From contig NC_088301.1 in assembly GCF_032854445.1 (NCBI RefSeq), positions 59,720,512-59,780,511 of the forward strand: 60,000 nucleotides of DNA, written 5' to 3'. Below the pieces are notes generated by a model that worked only from the letters and a program-made list of their open reading frames with translations, was not told the origin of the DNA and did not search any database. This document shows, piece after piece, positions 1 through 13,400 of the stretch. Source of the DNA: Liolophura sinensis. Its lineage: Eukaryota > Mollusca > Polyplacophora > Chitonida > Chitonidae. The position numbers and the translations under genes are program-made. Positions within the stretch are counted from its first letter, which is position 1, and each line of letters opens with the position of its first letter.

Positions 1-3000
1 TTCCTTCCAAGGGATACTGTTCCAGCTCAAGTGCATGACATAGATAGGATCTCTCAAAGAGGTGAATTTGCATTTTGTTCCACATTTATGTGATTGAGGA
101 AAGGATTTCTTTTTGCTCCATGTGGATGTCCCTGTACTAAACCATACCGCTAATACATAACTTGCCAGTGAATAATACTATGCTGTAAATTTGGTTAATG
201 TGATTCTTGCAAAGATAGTCTAGCTTTTGCTGACCGCAATGGCTCTTCGCTTGTGGAAAGGATAGCATTTAATGCTATGGGACACACAAAGATATCTGTA
301 TAGTATAATGAATGAAAATGTTATATATATTATTAGTCATATTCTTTTGAGACCTTTTAAACACTTAATATTCTGCCTAAATCTGTTTGTTTGCCAAACC
401 TTTTTATAAATACTCTTTCATCATTAATAATACATGTTCATCATCATTATTGATGTGTCACACTTGAGCCAGTATTTTCACTGGCCTCAACACCGTTCTT
501 TCAGTGTGGCAAATTCAGTACGTATTGTGGTACTTCCTGATGATGATTACAGAACAGGTAAAAGGATTTTTAATCATTTTCCATTATTCTTGATTTTACT
601 CATCTGAGAATTAATGTCATAAAACTGTCACAACCTGGAATCATTGCCCCATGACTCCAGCATGTGTTATCTGGGCAAAAAAGAATCTGAATGAATGGCA
701 TGGGACACATGTTAAGAAGAGTTAGAAGTCCGTAACTGGCAACACCTGTGTGCAACAATAATTAACAAAGTGTCCTATTTATTCTCCTAGAACACATAAA
801 GAAGGTACATCTATGGTTAATTTACAAGTTTTCAGTCGTTAACCTTTTAATATTTAAAGACCTAAAGGGTTAGTTCAAGTAATTTTTTTTTTGTTAATTT
901 CTTGTATAATTCTTTCAGCTTCATTCAGCTTCTTTGCACCTTTTGCCATATTTTATACCATGGAGACTACAAAAAAAGCAAAATGAAATGTGCCCTATTA
1001 TTGGTTTTTGTGTGATTTTGCGGTTAATCAGGTGGTTTAATTTCAAGGCAATACAAGCATTATGTACATTTCCATTGGTTATAAGACCAGTCAATGTGTG
1101 TGTGCAAATATTTTGGTGATGTAACCTTTCATCACGATGACAAACGCCAGTAACTTACATGTGTGGCAAGACGAGACAGAAACCATTTCCGTAGTGTAAA
1201 CTAAGAAGGGTGGCTTGGGCCAATTACCCCCCGTAGGATCACAGACAGCTATTACCGTGAGAAATTCTACCCCGAGCTGTGGAGCCTCCTATCTTGTGGT
1301 ATCTAGAGACAGTAAGAACAGCGAGACCAATTGTCGAACTGATATCGTAGGTAAAGAGTGGTTATGGGATGGCCTTTCATTTCCTGTCGTTCCGACAGTA
1401 CCTCTGGTTAATATGGTAGATTAGATTACTGCCTTTGTTGAGTCTGATCAGCAGTGTGGGGAAGGTATCCCATGATGAATGCCACAGTACCCCTCCCTCG
1501 ACTGCTTCACACCTCTGATCACCCTTTGGTGAGTTCATATACAACGCGTCCTCACCAGGCCACCACTCATTTTCCCAGCTACTTTTGCTGTAGGTTTTAC
1601 CTGCTGCAAATTTATGTAAGGGAAGAAATATGGATGGCTTTGCATGAAATCCTTCAGGGATTATGGGGCTTCGTAGTTGTCTGAGGGTTTTATAACTGGT
1701 CAAGGTTCCCAAAATAACATGGTGTCTGCAAGTAGTGAGTTGTCGAGACTGGGTTGTCCAGCGGAAGGTAACACTGAACAATGGAAATTGGCTGACAGCT
1801 TCCCTACAGGGTGGCTCTTCAGTGTCTGCCTGGTACTTTTCAGAAATAACTGGAGTCGACGTGGATCCGAGAATCAATTCGGCTAACATTGCCCTGTGAT
1901 GACTCTTGAGCATTCTGCCTGTTTTTCCAGCATCAACTGTGCAGTGTTCTCCTATTTAGACTTGTCTACAATGCTGGTGATTCTCACAACAGAAAGAAAT
2001 TTTGCGTGTAAGGATGCCAGTAATTTGTTACCATTTTGTTGGGGCTTTTTTGTGGTCACCACTTAATTGGGTTGAAGAGATGTATGCTGTTTAATCTCAA
2101 CCAAAGAATTGAAGCTGGCAAATTTGGCTGGTTTCCCATTACCAAAATTAAAACAAACCAAAAAATTAAGCTGACATTGTTATTCATCAAGGGAAGCAGG
2201 GAACAAGATGACATGTCTGGATGGCATAGCATAGCTGTTTTTTTTTCATGTTGTTTTACCATTTATGTAAATACAGTGCTTTGTTCACAAAGTAGATGCG
2301 CAATTTTAAATTTCAGATGTTCTATACTTTCTGTGTTTTTTTCCTCAGCATTTACATAATTGTGTATTTAAGAAATTGTAAGTAACATTAAAAGGAAAGA
2401 CAACAAATGATATAACTTTAGTTATTTTGGAAGGGGACTGGAAACAGGCCTGAACGACCAAAGCCATTTTGTTGATGACTTGCCTGGTAACTCTATAAAT
2501 CAACTATTAGTCAGGAATTCTCACAAGGCCATATGATAAAGCAAAACAGGGTTAGGATGACGTCAGCAGAAACAGCTGAATTCCTGAGTTATACATGTAG
2601 AAATAACATGCACATGCAACATGATTGGTTAAAAATGATAATATGGTGGCACTTTTGACTTTCTTAATGTGCTTAACTTTGCTTGAGTTGAATGACAATA
2701 TCTTTGTTATGCAACATCACAAAAATGCAAAGATATGCTATTTAAACCTATTGCAAGATGCTTTATGGATGCATGTGATTTGGTCATTAGAGTTGTCTTT
2801 TCTTTGAAACAATGTACCAAAATGATCATTAAGTTAAAAAATGGAAATTGAAATGCAGTGGATCATTTAAAGTTTTTTGTGGGCTATAAAATTGCAGGGA
2901 GCAGTCTTGGTGAATTAGTTGGTTTGAAAGTTGTAAGCAAATCAGACAAGACAAAAGGGAAAGATCATAAATCACACAGATATTGAAGTCGTAGCAGTTG

Positions 3001-3049
3001 GATATATTTCCTGATAATTAATAGTTACAATTAGAAAATCTACGGTTGT
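1..3049. other. No gene recognised (5' end of window)
   Basis: AT-rich sequence without a recognisable exon. A GC-richer, more complex island lies at about 1200-1900 and is open over 178 codons on the minus strand (1377-1913). The translation resembles no family I know and overlapping frames are open too, so I treat it as non-coding. Confidence 0.4.
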
Positions 3050-3317
3050 ACAGTACATGTTTGTTTACTCCCTTATGTATACATGTACAGTACATCTTTG
3101 TTTACTTCCTTATGTATACATGTACAGTATATGTTTGTTTACTCCCTTATGTATACATGTACAGTACATGTTTGTTTACCCCCTTATGTATACATGTTCA
3201 GTGTATGTTTGTTTATTTCCTTATGTATACATGTACAGTACATGTTTGTTTACCTCCTTATGTATACATATACAGTATATGTTTGTTTACTTCCTTATGT
3301 ATACATGTACAGTGTGG
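3050..3317. repeat. 37-bp minisatellite, seven copies
   Basis: TTATGTAT recurs at 3073, 3110, 3147, 3184, 3221, 3258 and 3295, an exact 37-bp period. The unit includes TGTATACATGTACAGTACAT, rich in self-complementary ATGTACAT-type words. All three + frames stay open because the unit lacks stops, not because it codes. Confidence 0.95.
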
Positions 3318-6300
3318 TTCTTTAAGTCAGATTTATAAAAGGCTTTATTGCAGCGAGAGATAACCAAGACCCTTTTCCTGCCTTGTATATTTATTTCCAG
3401 TGAATTAGAGGAGATAATAAAGCAAATATTAGTGGATGTAAAACATTCTCAACCATTTGAAAAACTGCTACCTGGATCATTTTCTTTATTTCCCTTAACC
3501 TGACCCAGGAGAGCTGGTCATAGGTAAAATTGTGGAAGAATTTTTGTGTCACCTTTCACAGACAACATGAAGCAATAGTACATGTAGCCAACATCTGCGT
3601 GAGCATTAAGGACATCACAGGTATTCTTTTTTATTTTAATGTTATCTTTCTCCTTTACCAAGTGCCAAATCACTTTGTTAAAATTGCACTTGAAATGATA
3701 CAGACATCTTATGTTGAATAGTCACTGCATTTAGTCTTGATTATAGTAGTATATCCCAAGTGGAATTAGAGAAGAAAATGGTATCCTCTGTAAATTTTCC
3801 AAAAATTCTTTATTTGATCAGAGGCTACACGTACATCTTCTGAAGGAATAGAGTAAAGTCATGTTGTCTGTTAAAGTCGCTCTCTGTATATTGTTCCAAT
3901 AAATGAATCCGTTTTGTCCCTTGCCAGATAATACAGACAGTGCATTGTACTATACCGAAAATCAAATCTTTGAAAGACGATTATGTGGCCTAATTACGTC
4001 AGTGCGGAAAGGTTTCATTTAATGTCCCTTGTTATATCGTGTAGCAGTCTGGAGCCAGGGTTTATTTCTTAGAAAATAATACCAGTAAAATGCGAAATTG
4101 TACTCTCTTCCTTACACCATGTACATGTACATTCCATGCATAACTTGTTCATGAATTCTCTCCATCATGTATAGAACCTTGCTAAACTGTGACATTCATA
4201 TACCAAAGGACATTCAAGGTCAGTATTCGCAAATTACAAAGAAAGTATATAAAGTACAAAATGGATATGGATTCGTACAAAGAGAAACATTGAACAGTGT
4301 TCAGTGGTGTTGGAAAGATTCAAGGAATGTTCTAGGTGAATGAGCGAAACCAGTATTCAAATTGTGTACAGTACTAGTATATGGGAGGCAGAAGTGGGAT
4401 AGTGGGCTGCTGGCTTACACCACAAAATGCACTGTAATGTTTTCGCCTATTTTAAACCAGTGGAGTTAGGATTCATTGCTATTGAAAAGTTATAAAAAAC
4501 TAAGCCTCGATCATAAACAGGCTACAAAGCAACCATCAGTACAAGATAAAATACACTGACGCTACATAGTGGTGTCAGCAAGCTTGATCTGTCAGCAAGT
4601 GTTGCTTTGAAGACAGAGAGTCATCAGATGACTTTTACCAAGTATTCTGTTTCACGAATGATTTTACCAAGTATTCCAAGTTGTCCTGATGCTAAGGCAA
4701 CACTAGTTTTATTTTGTATTTTACAGTAATGCCAAGGATGAAAAATGCAAAAATAAATAATCTTAAACCTGCTTTGTAATTTTGTCCAGTGTTATAGTGT
4801 TGTTAGAATTCTTCTATTTTCAAGGCTTTCCAATCAGGGAAATATGTTTTTAATGAGAAGAATTTGCTGGGACAGTTCATATTTCCTACAGTTAGATAAT
4901 TTTCAACTTTTATTTCTATTGTCTCTTAACTTAAAAACATTCATCCTGCTTGTAAAACGAGAATGTTAATTGGTGTGTCCTAAGGACACCCATATGCATT
5001 TATGTATTTGTTTTTCTTTTGAGAAATTTGATCTTCATTGTGGATACCTTTAAAACTTGTCTTTATACATGTAGATTTCACAGGCATATTAAACTACATG
5101 CTCTTGAATTTGGAAAGATACAAAGCAATGTTTTAGATTCCAAGTTCTGGTCAGGAAAAAACATTGGCGGTAAAAGAAAAGGCATCTGTGTTTGACTTTG
5201 TGACTGCTTTGAATCTATGCACTTCCATGTGACATTTGTGTCAAGATGCCATGACTGTATACAGAATAATCAGCTTTTGGTCCTCAGTATAACCCAATCG
5301 GTCTCTTGGAGGCCAATCTGACAGTTTGGGTTGTCATGTTGTAGATTTCTAATGACTTTAAGTGACTCTTCTTCACAGTGGGGGCAGTGGATTAACTCCG
5401 CAAGTCTGAGCTTCAAAGTGCAGCCCTTTATCAATAATTCAACAATAAGCCATGTCTTATCAAGCTTTACACTAAGAGTCTCTTGACCAGCTGATATCAT
5501 CTTTACAGGGGTAGACTGTCTTTACCCGCATGCCAGATTACTAGGGAATTCAGTACATTGTAAATTCCAGGAAACTTGATGCATGTGTCAGATTTACCAC
5601 TAGTGTGAGGTAGATGTGAAGCAGTTTGGGCAAATGAAAATAGTCATATGTAACTGCCCTGCTCAGGAGTTTCTTTTTTTGTGAGAGCGAGGCTGGTCTC
5701 CATTTACACATCTGATTATGGGTGTTCCTGAAACCAATAAAAGGAAATTTCGGGCATCTGTTATATTTAACATTTTGAGGGTAAAATAGCATTAGAGCAG
5801 CTCTAGAGCTGCCTAAATATGCCTTATCAAAAGGCTGTGAACAAACGATAGGATTATTGATAGCCAAGTCGCTTGCATGGCCACTGTGGTCAATGTTTAG
5901 ATAATTAAAACATGACACTTCTATGATCCCCCAAAATGTTGCTTAGGTTGGTATTAAGCCAACCATGGTGAAATTTTGGCAGTTAGATTTTTGGTTAAAC
6001 ACTTGCCATGAGTAATTTACTGTAGAGCTAAGAACCTTGCATGCTGAGTTACTAGACAGCAAACTAAGGTGCAAAACATTTGAATGCATCATTAATTTCC
6101 TTAATCTTTGTAACATATATGTGCAATATACAGAATACAATATACAGAATTACACAATGTTTGTTAAGCCTTTTCGTGTGGCAAAAAGATTGAATTTAAA
6201 AAGCAGGGGAAACTTTATGTCGAAGCATTCGCTCTGCACATTTGTTATGCACATTTGTTTTATCTGCTTTTGTTATCTGCAGCATTTGCATAAAACACTC

Positions 6301-7309
6301 TGCTGCCAAGACATTCATTTAATGTTTCATGTTTCATATTTGGCTGTGTGAACAATCCATGAAAAAATAATACAATAGTTGTTTTAATTGTCTTGTCTCC
6401 CTGTGCAGACGGGCAGAAACGAATTAGGAGATGAAATGTTTCTGGAAGTATACATAGCGATGTAAATGTGGCTGATTGGAATTGTTGATAACTTTTAAAC
6501 ATAGCCCCTGATTCCTGCACTGTGGCTCCATTGTGGCCTGTTACCAGTGTAATTAACTCTTGGGGGTAGTGGAATAAATTGTTGGGTTATGGTGTACATC
6601 ACAATCTGACAACAGAAGTGTAGCTCTACCATTCATTTCCTTTATCTGATTTAATATGAACTGTGAAGATGACGGAATTCAAAACTGATTGAATTGAGCT
6701 ATACTGTTGCGTAACTGTCAGCTTGTGACACAAGGGAGAACAGAAATGCTCGTTTACACAGATAAGGTGGAAAGTGGCCAAAGTTTATTCTGTACTCCAC
6801 AGGATTGTTTTCACCATCACACATCGTGAGCATGGGGCGAATGCCCACCAATCATAGTAGATTGTCTAGTCACACTAACAGTTTTACAATGATAGCAGGG
6901 GTGTACTATATAGACCTTCATACTTGTACAGGTATCTAGATTTGCCTTTTCACCAGTTGTTGTATTTTATTACATGTAATCAGTTGTATCACTTTGCTAT
7001 ATGAAAAGAATTGCCATTTAGATATTGTATTAAATATTCATTAAATACATGTAATTTTTATTTAACCAATGCCTTGGACCCCAGTGAGCTTTGTGACATG
7101 TATGTTGTGATCTGGTGGGTAAGGAACATAACACCTCTTGTTATACCCTGTTTTATTCTTTCCCCAGGTACTGCATGTGATGGCAGTATGCCATGTATAT
7201 TCGGGTATCTGGACCTGTAAAGTTTGTTAAAACTGAGTTGTGCTGTACTCAGAGGACACGGAAGCTTTTCTGACTGTTAAAATTTAAAATGACTGTTATG
7301 CTATAAGAC
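3318..7309. other. No gene recognised
   Basis: AT-rich single-copy-looking DNA. Only short open frames with no family resemblance were seen, and no splice-flanked conserved exon. Confidence 0.4.
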
Positions 7310-7516
7310 GATTACTCAACCTTTTTGCATATAATGGAGCAACTTTTAGTGCAATTTTTGCGCATTTTAATTTGATTTCGGAGCCAAAACTACAGTGGTT
7401 GGATTGGCCAGTTTGAGGGCTTCACATACATTATAATTTTACCAGACTAACAGAATAATGCCTTTGCTTGAATAATCACGTTACAAACATGTGAAAAGGT
7501 TGAAGAATTACAGGGC
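7310..7516 (+). mobile_element. MITE-like element, copy 1
   Basis: About 200 bp, related to 10250-10456 along its length. It starts near TCAACCTTTTTGCAT, shares an internal AATTTGATTTCGGAGCCAAAAC-type block and TTGG...GGCCA block, and ends in GTGAAAAGGTTGAAGAATTA. The ends are inverted repeats of each other (CAACCTTTT versus AAAAGGTTG). No coding capacity. The superfamily is unknown and no clear target duplication is visible. Its right end runs directly into the 42-bp array at 7494. Confidence 0.65.
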
Positions 7517-7829
7517 TAGGGTAAGTACACAAAACAAAAGGTTGAACAGTTACAGGTCTGGGGTAAGTACACAAAACAAAAGGTTGAAGAATTACAGGGC
7601 TAGGGTAAGTACACAAAACAAAAGGTTGAACAGTTACAGGTCTGGGGTAAGTGCACAAAACAAAAGGTTGAAGAATTACAGGGCTAGGGTAAGTACACAA
7701 AACAAAAGGTTGAAGAATTACAGGGCTAAAGTCAGTACACAAAACAAAAGGTTGAACAGTTACAGGTCTGGGGTAAGTACACAAATCAAAAGGTTGAAGA
7801 ATTACAGGGTTAGGGTAAGTACACAAAAC
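7494..7829. repeat. 42-bp minisatellite seeded by a MITE end
   Basis: AAAAGGTTGA recurs at 7494, 7536, 7578, 7620, 7662, 7704, 7746 and 7788, eight units of exactly 42 bp. There are two unit types, one with GAAGAATTACAGGGCT (A) and one with GAACAGTTACAGGTCT (B), ordered A B A B A A B A. The first half of each unit is the end of the MITE-like element. Open frames on both strands (up to 138 codons) follow from a stop-free unit divisible by three. Confidence 0.95.
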
Positions 7830-10249
7830 AAAGTAGCAGGTTTACATGATTTCTTCAGAAAACTTTGTATGTGTGAAAGACCTCAAAAATTTGATCGATG
7901 TACATGACTTTCCACAATGATATAGAAGGAATTCTAAGGTATTACTGAAACTGACTTTTGCTTTCCTTGGGCCTGTTCCACATTCAGGTGTTCCACAGTT
8001 ACCTGTATTGTTGTATTAAACTGGCAGACTTCCCAGGACATGCAATGCGACACCTCTTGATGAATCACACTGTGTTTATTTTAGTGGTGTTGTTTAATTG
8101 GGACATAATCGTTTAAACCTCAATATATAAATTGTTATATTCCATAAATGACATGTTCAAAAGAATGATTGAAAAGAATTTTAAAAAACTAGTGATACCT
8201 TACAAACATTTTTATGTAAGTTGGGCTACTTAACTGTTATTGAATGAAAAATTCATTTTTACTTCAGTTTAGAAACTTAATGTGTTAAAGTTAAGACACA
8301 GGCCAATAGTGCCAGGTAAATCATCAGCCAAATTCATTAAACCAGTAGTACCCATATAATCATCAGCAAAACAACCCTCACATCTATCAGTGTTTGCTGT
8401 TGAGCCAAGTCTGGTATATTTATCCCAAAGAACTGAAGGATGAAAAATAGGTGAAATTTGATATTGATTAATTAAGTGAACAGCTTAGCACTGATTGCAT
8501 ATCTTACCTTGAGATGGGCGAATATGAATTGCCGGTACAGGTGGCTGCGCCGCATGAACAGTGCACTCGCATCGTCTGTTCTTTCATTAAGCCTGGTGGG
8601 AAGGAATTTACACATAATCCAAATAACTCCTTTGCTGTTTAATGGTGCCAGTGGTTGAACTCAACCATTTTGTCCTTGAATATTGTAAATCCTGACGAAA
8701 GCTTTGAAAAATGTTCAGATCCTGCTGTAAGAATGAGAAAAGAACACAGATTCCCTGCAACGTTTTCTGTTGTTGAACCAAAAACTAAGATTAGAACATT
8801 TAACTCCTGTATGGCCTAAAGAGAGGATTTTGTGGCTGGCTGTTCTTGAATACACAGAAATCCGACAGAAATCGCACCTCATTTAGCAACTCATGTGTAA
8901 TGCCATCCAAAAACTTTCTCTTTTCCCACAATCACTTATGGCTCAAGATAACTAGATATCCCGTATGAAGCACTCCGCACCCTGGAAACAACTCACACAT
9001 TACTTTCCAAATATCCATATTTCTTTGACTGGATTTTTTTTTGTTTACTTCTTTCTACACTGGAATAGGATGATACAATGTACGCTTGATCAAGCAATCA
9101 AATTTCTTGTCATCCAGACAAGGGCTTTGGCAGATAGGTTCGTCTCTCTCTGTTAGTCCGAGGCAGAGGATAAGAGAGGCAGCGAGAGGTTGACTTGAAT
9201 GGAGTGTTTATAGGACTCACACAACAGTGACGTACAGCCTCTGTGAGTGTGAGAGGACTATTCATCCAGCAGACTGCTGTGCTAAGAACATGGTCATGTC
9301 CAGAGCACTCTGGGCTCTGCACCTTTCCCAACCTTTTGATAATCAATGCTGTACGTTTGGCTTGGTTCTCTTTTACACATATTACAAACCTGTTGAAAAT
9401 CCTTTGCCCCAAAGGAGTTTATTTAGGATGCCTGTTGGGGGTGTAATTTTCTTCGCACCCATTTTGATGCTATTCCCGCCCCTGAGTATGCCTTGTGTAT
9501 GTCATTCTGCTAATTCAGTTATTAACAAGCACAGATTGGAGATTATTCACCGGGTCGTGACAGGGCCCCTGGTCCGATGCTGGAAATCATTGTGTCAGTT
9601 CTATGTTCTCCTGATGTATCTTAACACTTGTCCACTGCTTTCAATGCTTGCAAATGAGATGGAAATGAGTCGTCTTGTAGTTAAACATGTGGCTGCAGCT
9701 GTCGTGATGGTTGTAAACGCGTTTAACAGAAAATTATCCATCTGGTAGTGTAGAACAAATTATTCATTCTGATTGTTAGTGTAAAGCCATGATTAGCCCT
9801 CATTACGATTACTGCTCATTGTGTCAACTGTACATACTTGGCTAAATTTCTGATGTGTTCTATTTTAGTTCCTGGATTAAAGATTCAAGTGTTGATTGAT
9901 TATGTAACTGATGTTTGTCCATGGATGAATACATGCATTCCCCAATGTGTGAAGTCTTTTGTGTATTTACAGTAGCACATCCTGAAGTAGACCTGGATTA
10001 GGCATGGTAGGCCATTTTTAGACGTGTGAAAATCAAGCCTGAAAAAATGTGAATAATGAATTGACTAGTTCTCTTTTTTGTCCATTTGCCCCTGGAGTTC
10101 ATCACCAGACAGCAGTGTCTTGGCACTTACAATGTAAAGTCTACTTTGTGCCTGTTTATGCTGTATATTCACAAGTTATTGCAATCATCTTCATTTTGTG
10201 GTGGATTTTGACGTATTTGCATACGTTGCAAACAAGAATGTTACAATAG
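7830..10249. other. No gene recognised; GC-richer island 8940-9750
   Basis: The island is open for 173 codons on + (9227-9748) and 100 codons on - (9110-9412), but neither translation looks like a known family and no splice sites support them. It may be conserved non-coding DNA or chance. Confidence 0.35.
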
Positions 10250-10456
10250 CCGAATTCCCCAACCTTTTCACATATGAAAGAGCAACATTCTGTTCAGTTT
10301 ATGCACATTTTTAATTTGATTTTGGAGACAAAACTATATTGGTTGAATTAGCCAATTTCAGGGCCAATTTCTCAAAAGAATCTTTATCCAATAATGCCTT
10401 CACAATATTCTTGAAGAAACACCTTGTGAACTTGTGAAAAGGTTGAAGAATTACAG
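10250..10456 (+). mobile_element. MITE-like element, copy 2
   Basis: The clearest copy. The left end is GAATTCCCCAACCTTTTCACA and the right end TGTGAAAAGGTTGAAGAATTA. These are imperfect terminal inverted repeats sharing CAACCTTTTCACA. The internal TTTGATTTTGGAGACAAAAC and CCAATTTCAGGGC blocks are shared with the copies at 7310 and 14798. No open reading frame. Confidence 0.7.
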
Positions 10457-13400
10457 TGTTGTTCCATGGAACAGTGATGTCACATGACAAAGATTTTGGC
10501 AGAAAAATGAGTGTTGTGGTAATGGTGTCTTTCTTATATATTGTGTTATATGTGTAAGATAAAATTGTTTCTTTGTGGTTCAGTCATAAAATAATTTTCC
10601 ATGCTGGACTTTATTTCCAGTTGATTTTTTGCTCCATTGATGTGATAAATGTTCATGCTATAGACAAGGCCCTAATGTGGCACAAAACTATCATTATCCT
10701 AGTAAATTCTGTGCTCAAACATGGAGTTTTTACTCATATGTACTTTAGGCTTGTTCTATTTATGTTGATTTGTTCTAATTTTAAGCAGTTAACTGCCAGA
10801 AAACATTCCACATTTCCACTGCTTCTTGTTGCTCTGTATGAATTGTGTCTATTTTATGGGATGGATGTTGTATTACAGTTGAGACAAAAATGGGTAATTT
10901 TTTGCAGAATTTGCTGGCCTTTGGAATAAAATTCATCACTACTCTGCGAAGAAATTCAGTAAAACAGTCATGCTCAGTAAGTTTTCTTTTTAAAACGACA
11001 ATAGTGAGATTGTTTCAAGTCTGAGTCTCCATTCAGTTAGATATGCATGAAAGAAGAAAAAAGGGAATTTAAATAAAACTTTGGGAGAGGGTAATTCCAT
11101 TAGCTTCTAATTCAAGATGAGAATGAAACAAGTACAGTTGTAGAGCTGTTCACTTTTCACAGCCGTTATCAGATACTGCCACAGTTTCATCTGAATGAAC
11201 TCCAGTTATTTTTTATGAATCCGAATTACTGATTGGTTTAGGGTTGGATTTAAGCATCGGAGGACCTGAACACAAGGGGATTAACTTCTACATTGAATAC
11301 CAATTTGGTTTACGGGAAGGTCTAAACTCAATTCCACCCTGTCCATTTCACCATCAGCTTAAATCACCAGCTTTACCCCTAGTCTTGTAATGGCATGTTG
11401 GTCTGTAAATTCCATTTATGGCAGAAAGTTCCAATAGATTTTGTATCACTCTCATGAGAGTTAATGTTGAATGATTGGGAATTTGACATTTGACTTGACG
11501 TACCATGGACTTAGGACAATTGTTCATGTATTTCCTGTAGAACAATGTGTGACGACATGGAATTAGCAATTATACTCCAATACTAATAGAATTGGGTAAC
11601 TATATCAATAGATGTACATCAGAATAATGGTTGTATTTGATGACTTTTTAAGACTATCTTTTGACGACAAATCCTGTGCAATACACAATATGTGCATTAT
11701 TCTAATTGCAGCATTAGTGCAGATAGAGCCAGCAATGTGTGTTTTGCTGTTAAGGGAGCCAGGTTTTCTGCAGGAAAGGGCTGGTGTATTTATTACCCAT
11801 ATTGCCCACTTTGAAGTTGACTGTATGACCCTTAGCCTGAAAGGCCACATCTTCAGAAACTCTCTACATCCTCAGACATTGACTAGGAGTCTTTATGTCC
11901 CTTTCTCTTAAGTACTACTTGTTTTCAGTCTGCACAAGAGATAGCTGGCTGAAATCAAGGGTAGGCAGTTTCATAGTGTTTTTTCATAGTAACACTTTTT
12001 TCCCATTTTGAGCTGCAAGATGCTGCCAAGAGCCATGTCTATAGATTTATCATTGAGGAAAATTTAATCTGCTTCAGAGGGTTATTCCTCTGCCAAGATA
12101 TGACTTTTCTCCTTTTCATTTACATGTATTCCAATTTCTTTGATATGATTCTTTGATGATTGGGCTCATCACAGATTACCCAAAAGCTGTGCACTTCCTT
12201 TGGGCCCATCACAGATGAAGGTAATTGATTTAAAAATGTCCATGTAACTTTTTCCCTTTTTAGTGTTCCCTTGATGCATTGTGGCCCTCAAGACCGACAA
12301 TACACTCGTAGTAATTCTTGATGTCCATTGTCTAACTAGTGTCATCCGTGGGTCAGTTGTGCCCCATTAATCATGCTTGCCAGGACTTCTCACTGTCAGA
12401 TGGGTCCTGCAGAAACCACCGCCAAAGAGATAAACTATGATGCACTCAATGAACCACGGGGTCAGCAGACTACTGACATTGAAGTGTATAGATTGAAGGA
12501 GATTTCCTGATGAGTGAAATGTATGTCTCCTGTAAACACATGTGCAAAGAAGAGTTGTACTGTTTGGGTGAGAAGGCTTTGATAACAGAAATCACCTGTA
12601 TAGGAAAAATCAATCAATCAACTCAGAAGCTCATATGTTCAATCACAAAGGTAGAAAGCCAGTTTAAAGAGAATGAACCTGTAGCTACCTGTAGTTCCAT
12701 TGATCTGTTTAACTTAGTACTAACCCGAGGAAGATTGCAAAGTTGGGAAGTAACCCAAGCCCTGGTATCAAAACACAAGGAATGAAAAGTACAGAATAAA
12801 ATTGTCAGTCAGTGAGTTATTGAAATAACTCCAAACAGGTTGATGTGAAATAAATTTATTGACTTCATTAAAATTCATTCCTCTTGCGGAAAGGCAAAAA
12901 TAATTACTTTATTGTGGAATGTTTTTGGGCAATTTATATGTAGGCCTATATCTACTTGTATACCAGGTAGTCCTATATGACTACAAAGGGAAGAATCTCT
13001 TCACATGTCTGCCTATGTATACATGTATGCACATGTAGGCCTGTGTCTTTTCTTCACCCCACTTTCACTCGATCAATTTCACACTTTCCAGGTGTTTTCC
13101 TGGTGACCCCAAATGGTGAAGTGTTGAGTAAAAAAATGTGCTCTGTAGTATTGCGTGCTAGGAAAGTCGGAAGTAACATACTCCCTCTCTTTCAAATTCG
13201 GGAGTATGGTTCTCCCTCTTGGAAAAAATTATCTGTAGTACTGAAATGACGACATGTACGTTGGTTTGTCAGGAAATTCTTGGTGTAGGAGTAGCTTATG
13301 CTGCATGAGGCTGTTCTTAGCTTGGTCTTTATTACCAGATAAAAGTTGGGAAATTCAGTTTTTGTAAAAATCCCTGACAACTCCCATTGAATTGAGTTGT

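Noticed and set aside
1377-1913. 178-codon frame on the minus strand
   Set aside because: No recognisable family, no splice sites, and overlapping frames are open on the other strand. Length alone is not enough in 60 kb.
3050-3317. CRISPR-like regularly spaced 37-bp repeats
   Set aside because: The repeats are head to tail with no unique spacers, and the genome is eukaryotic.
9227-9748. 173-codon frame with a stretch faintly like the GR.ICIT...LE region of INTS13
   Set aside because: The resemblance is a few scattered residues, the strongly conserved neighbouring residues are absent and there is no suitable donor leaving two bases of a codon.
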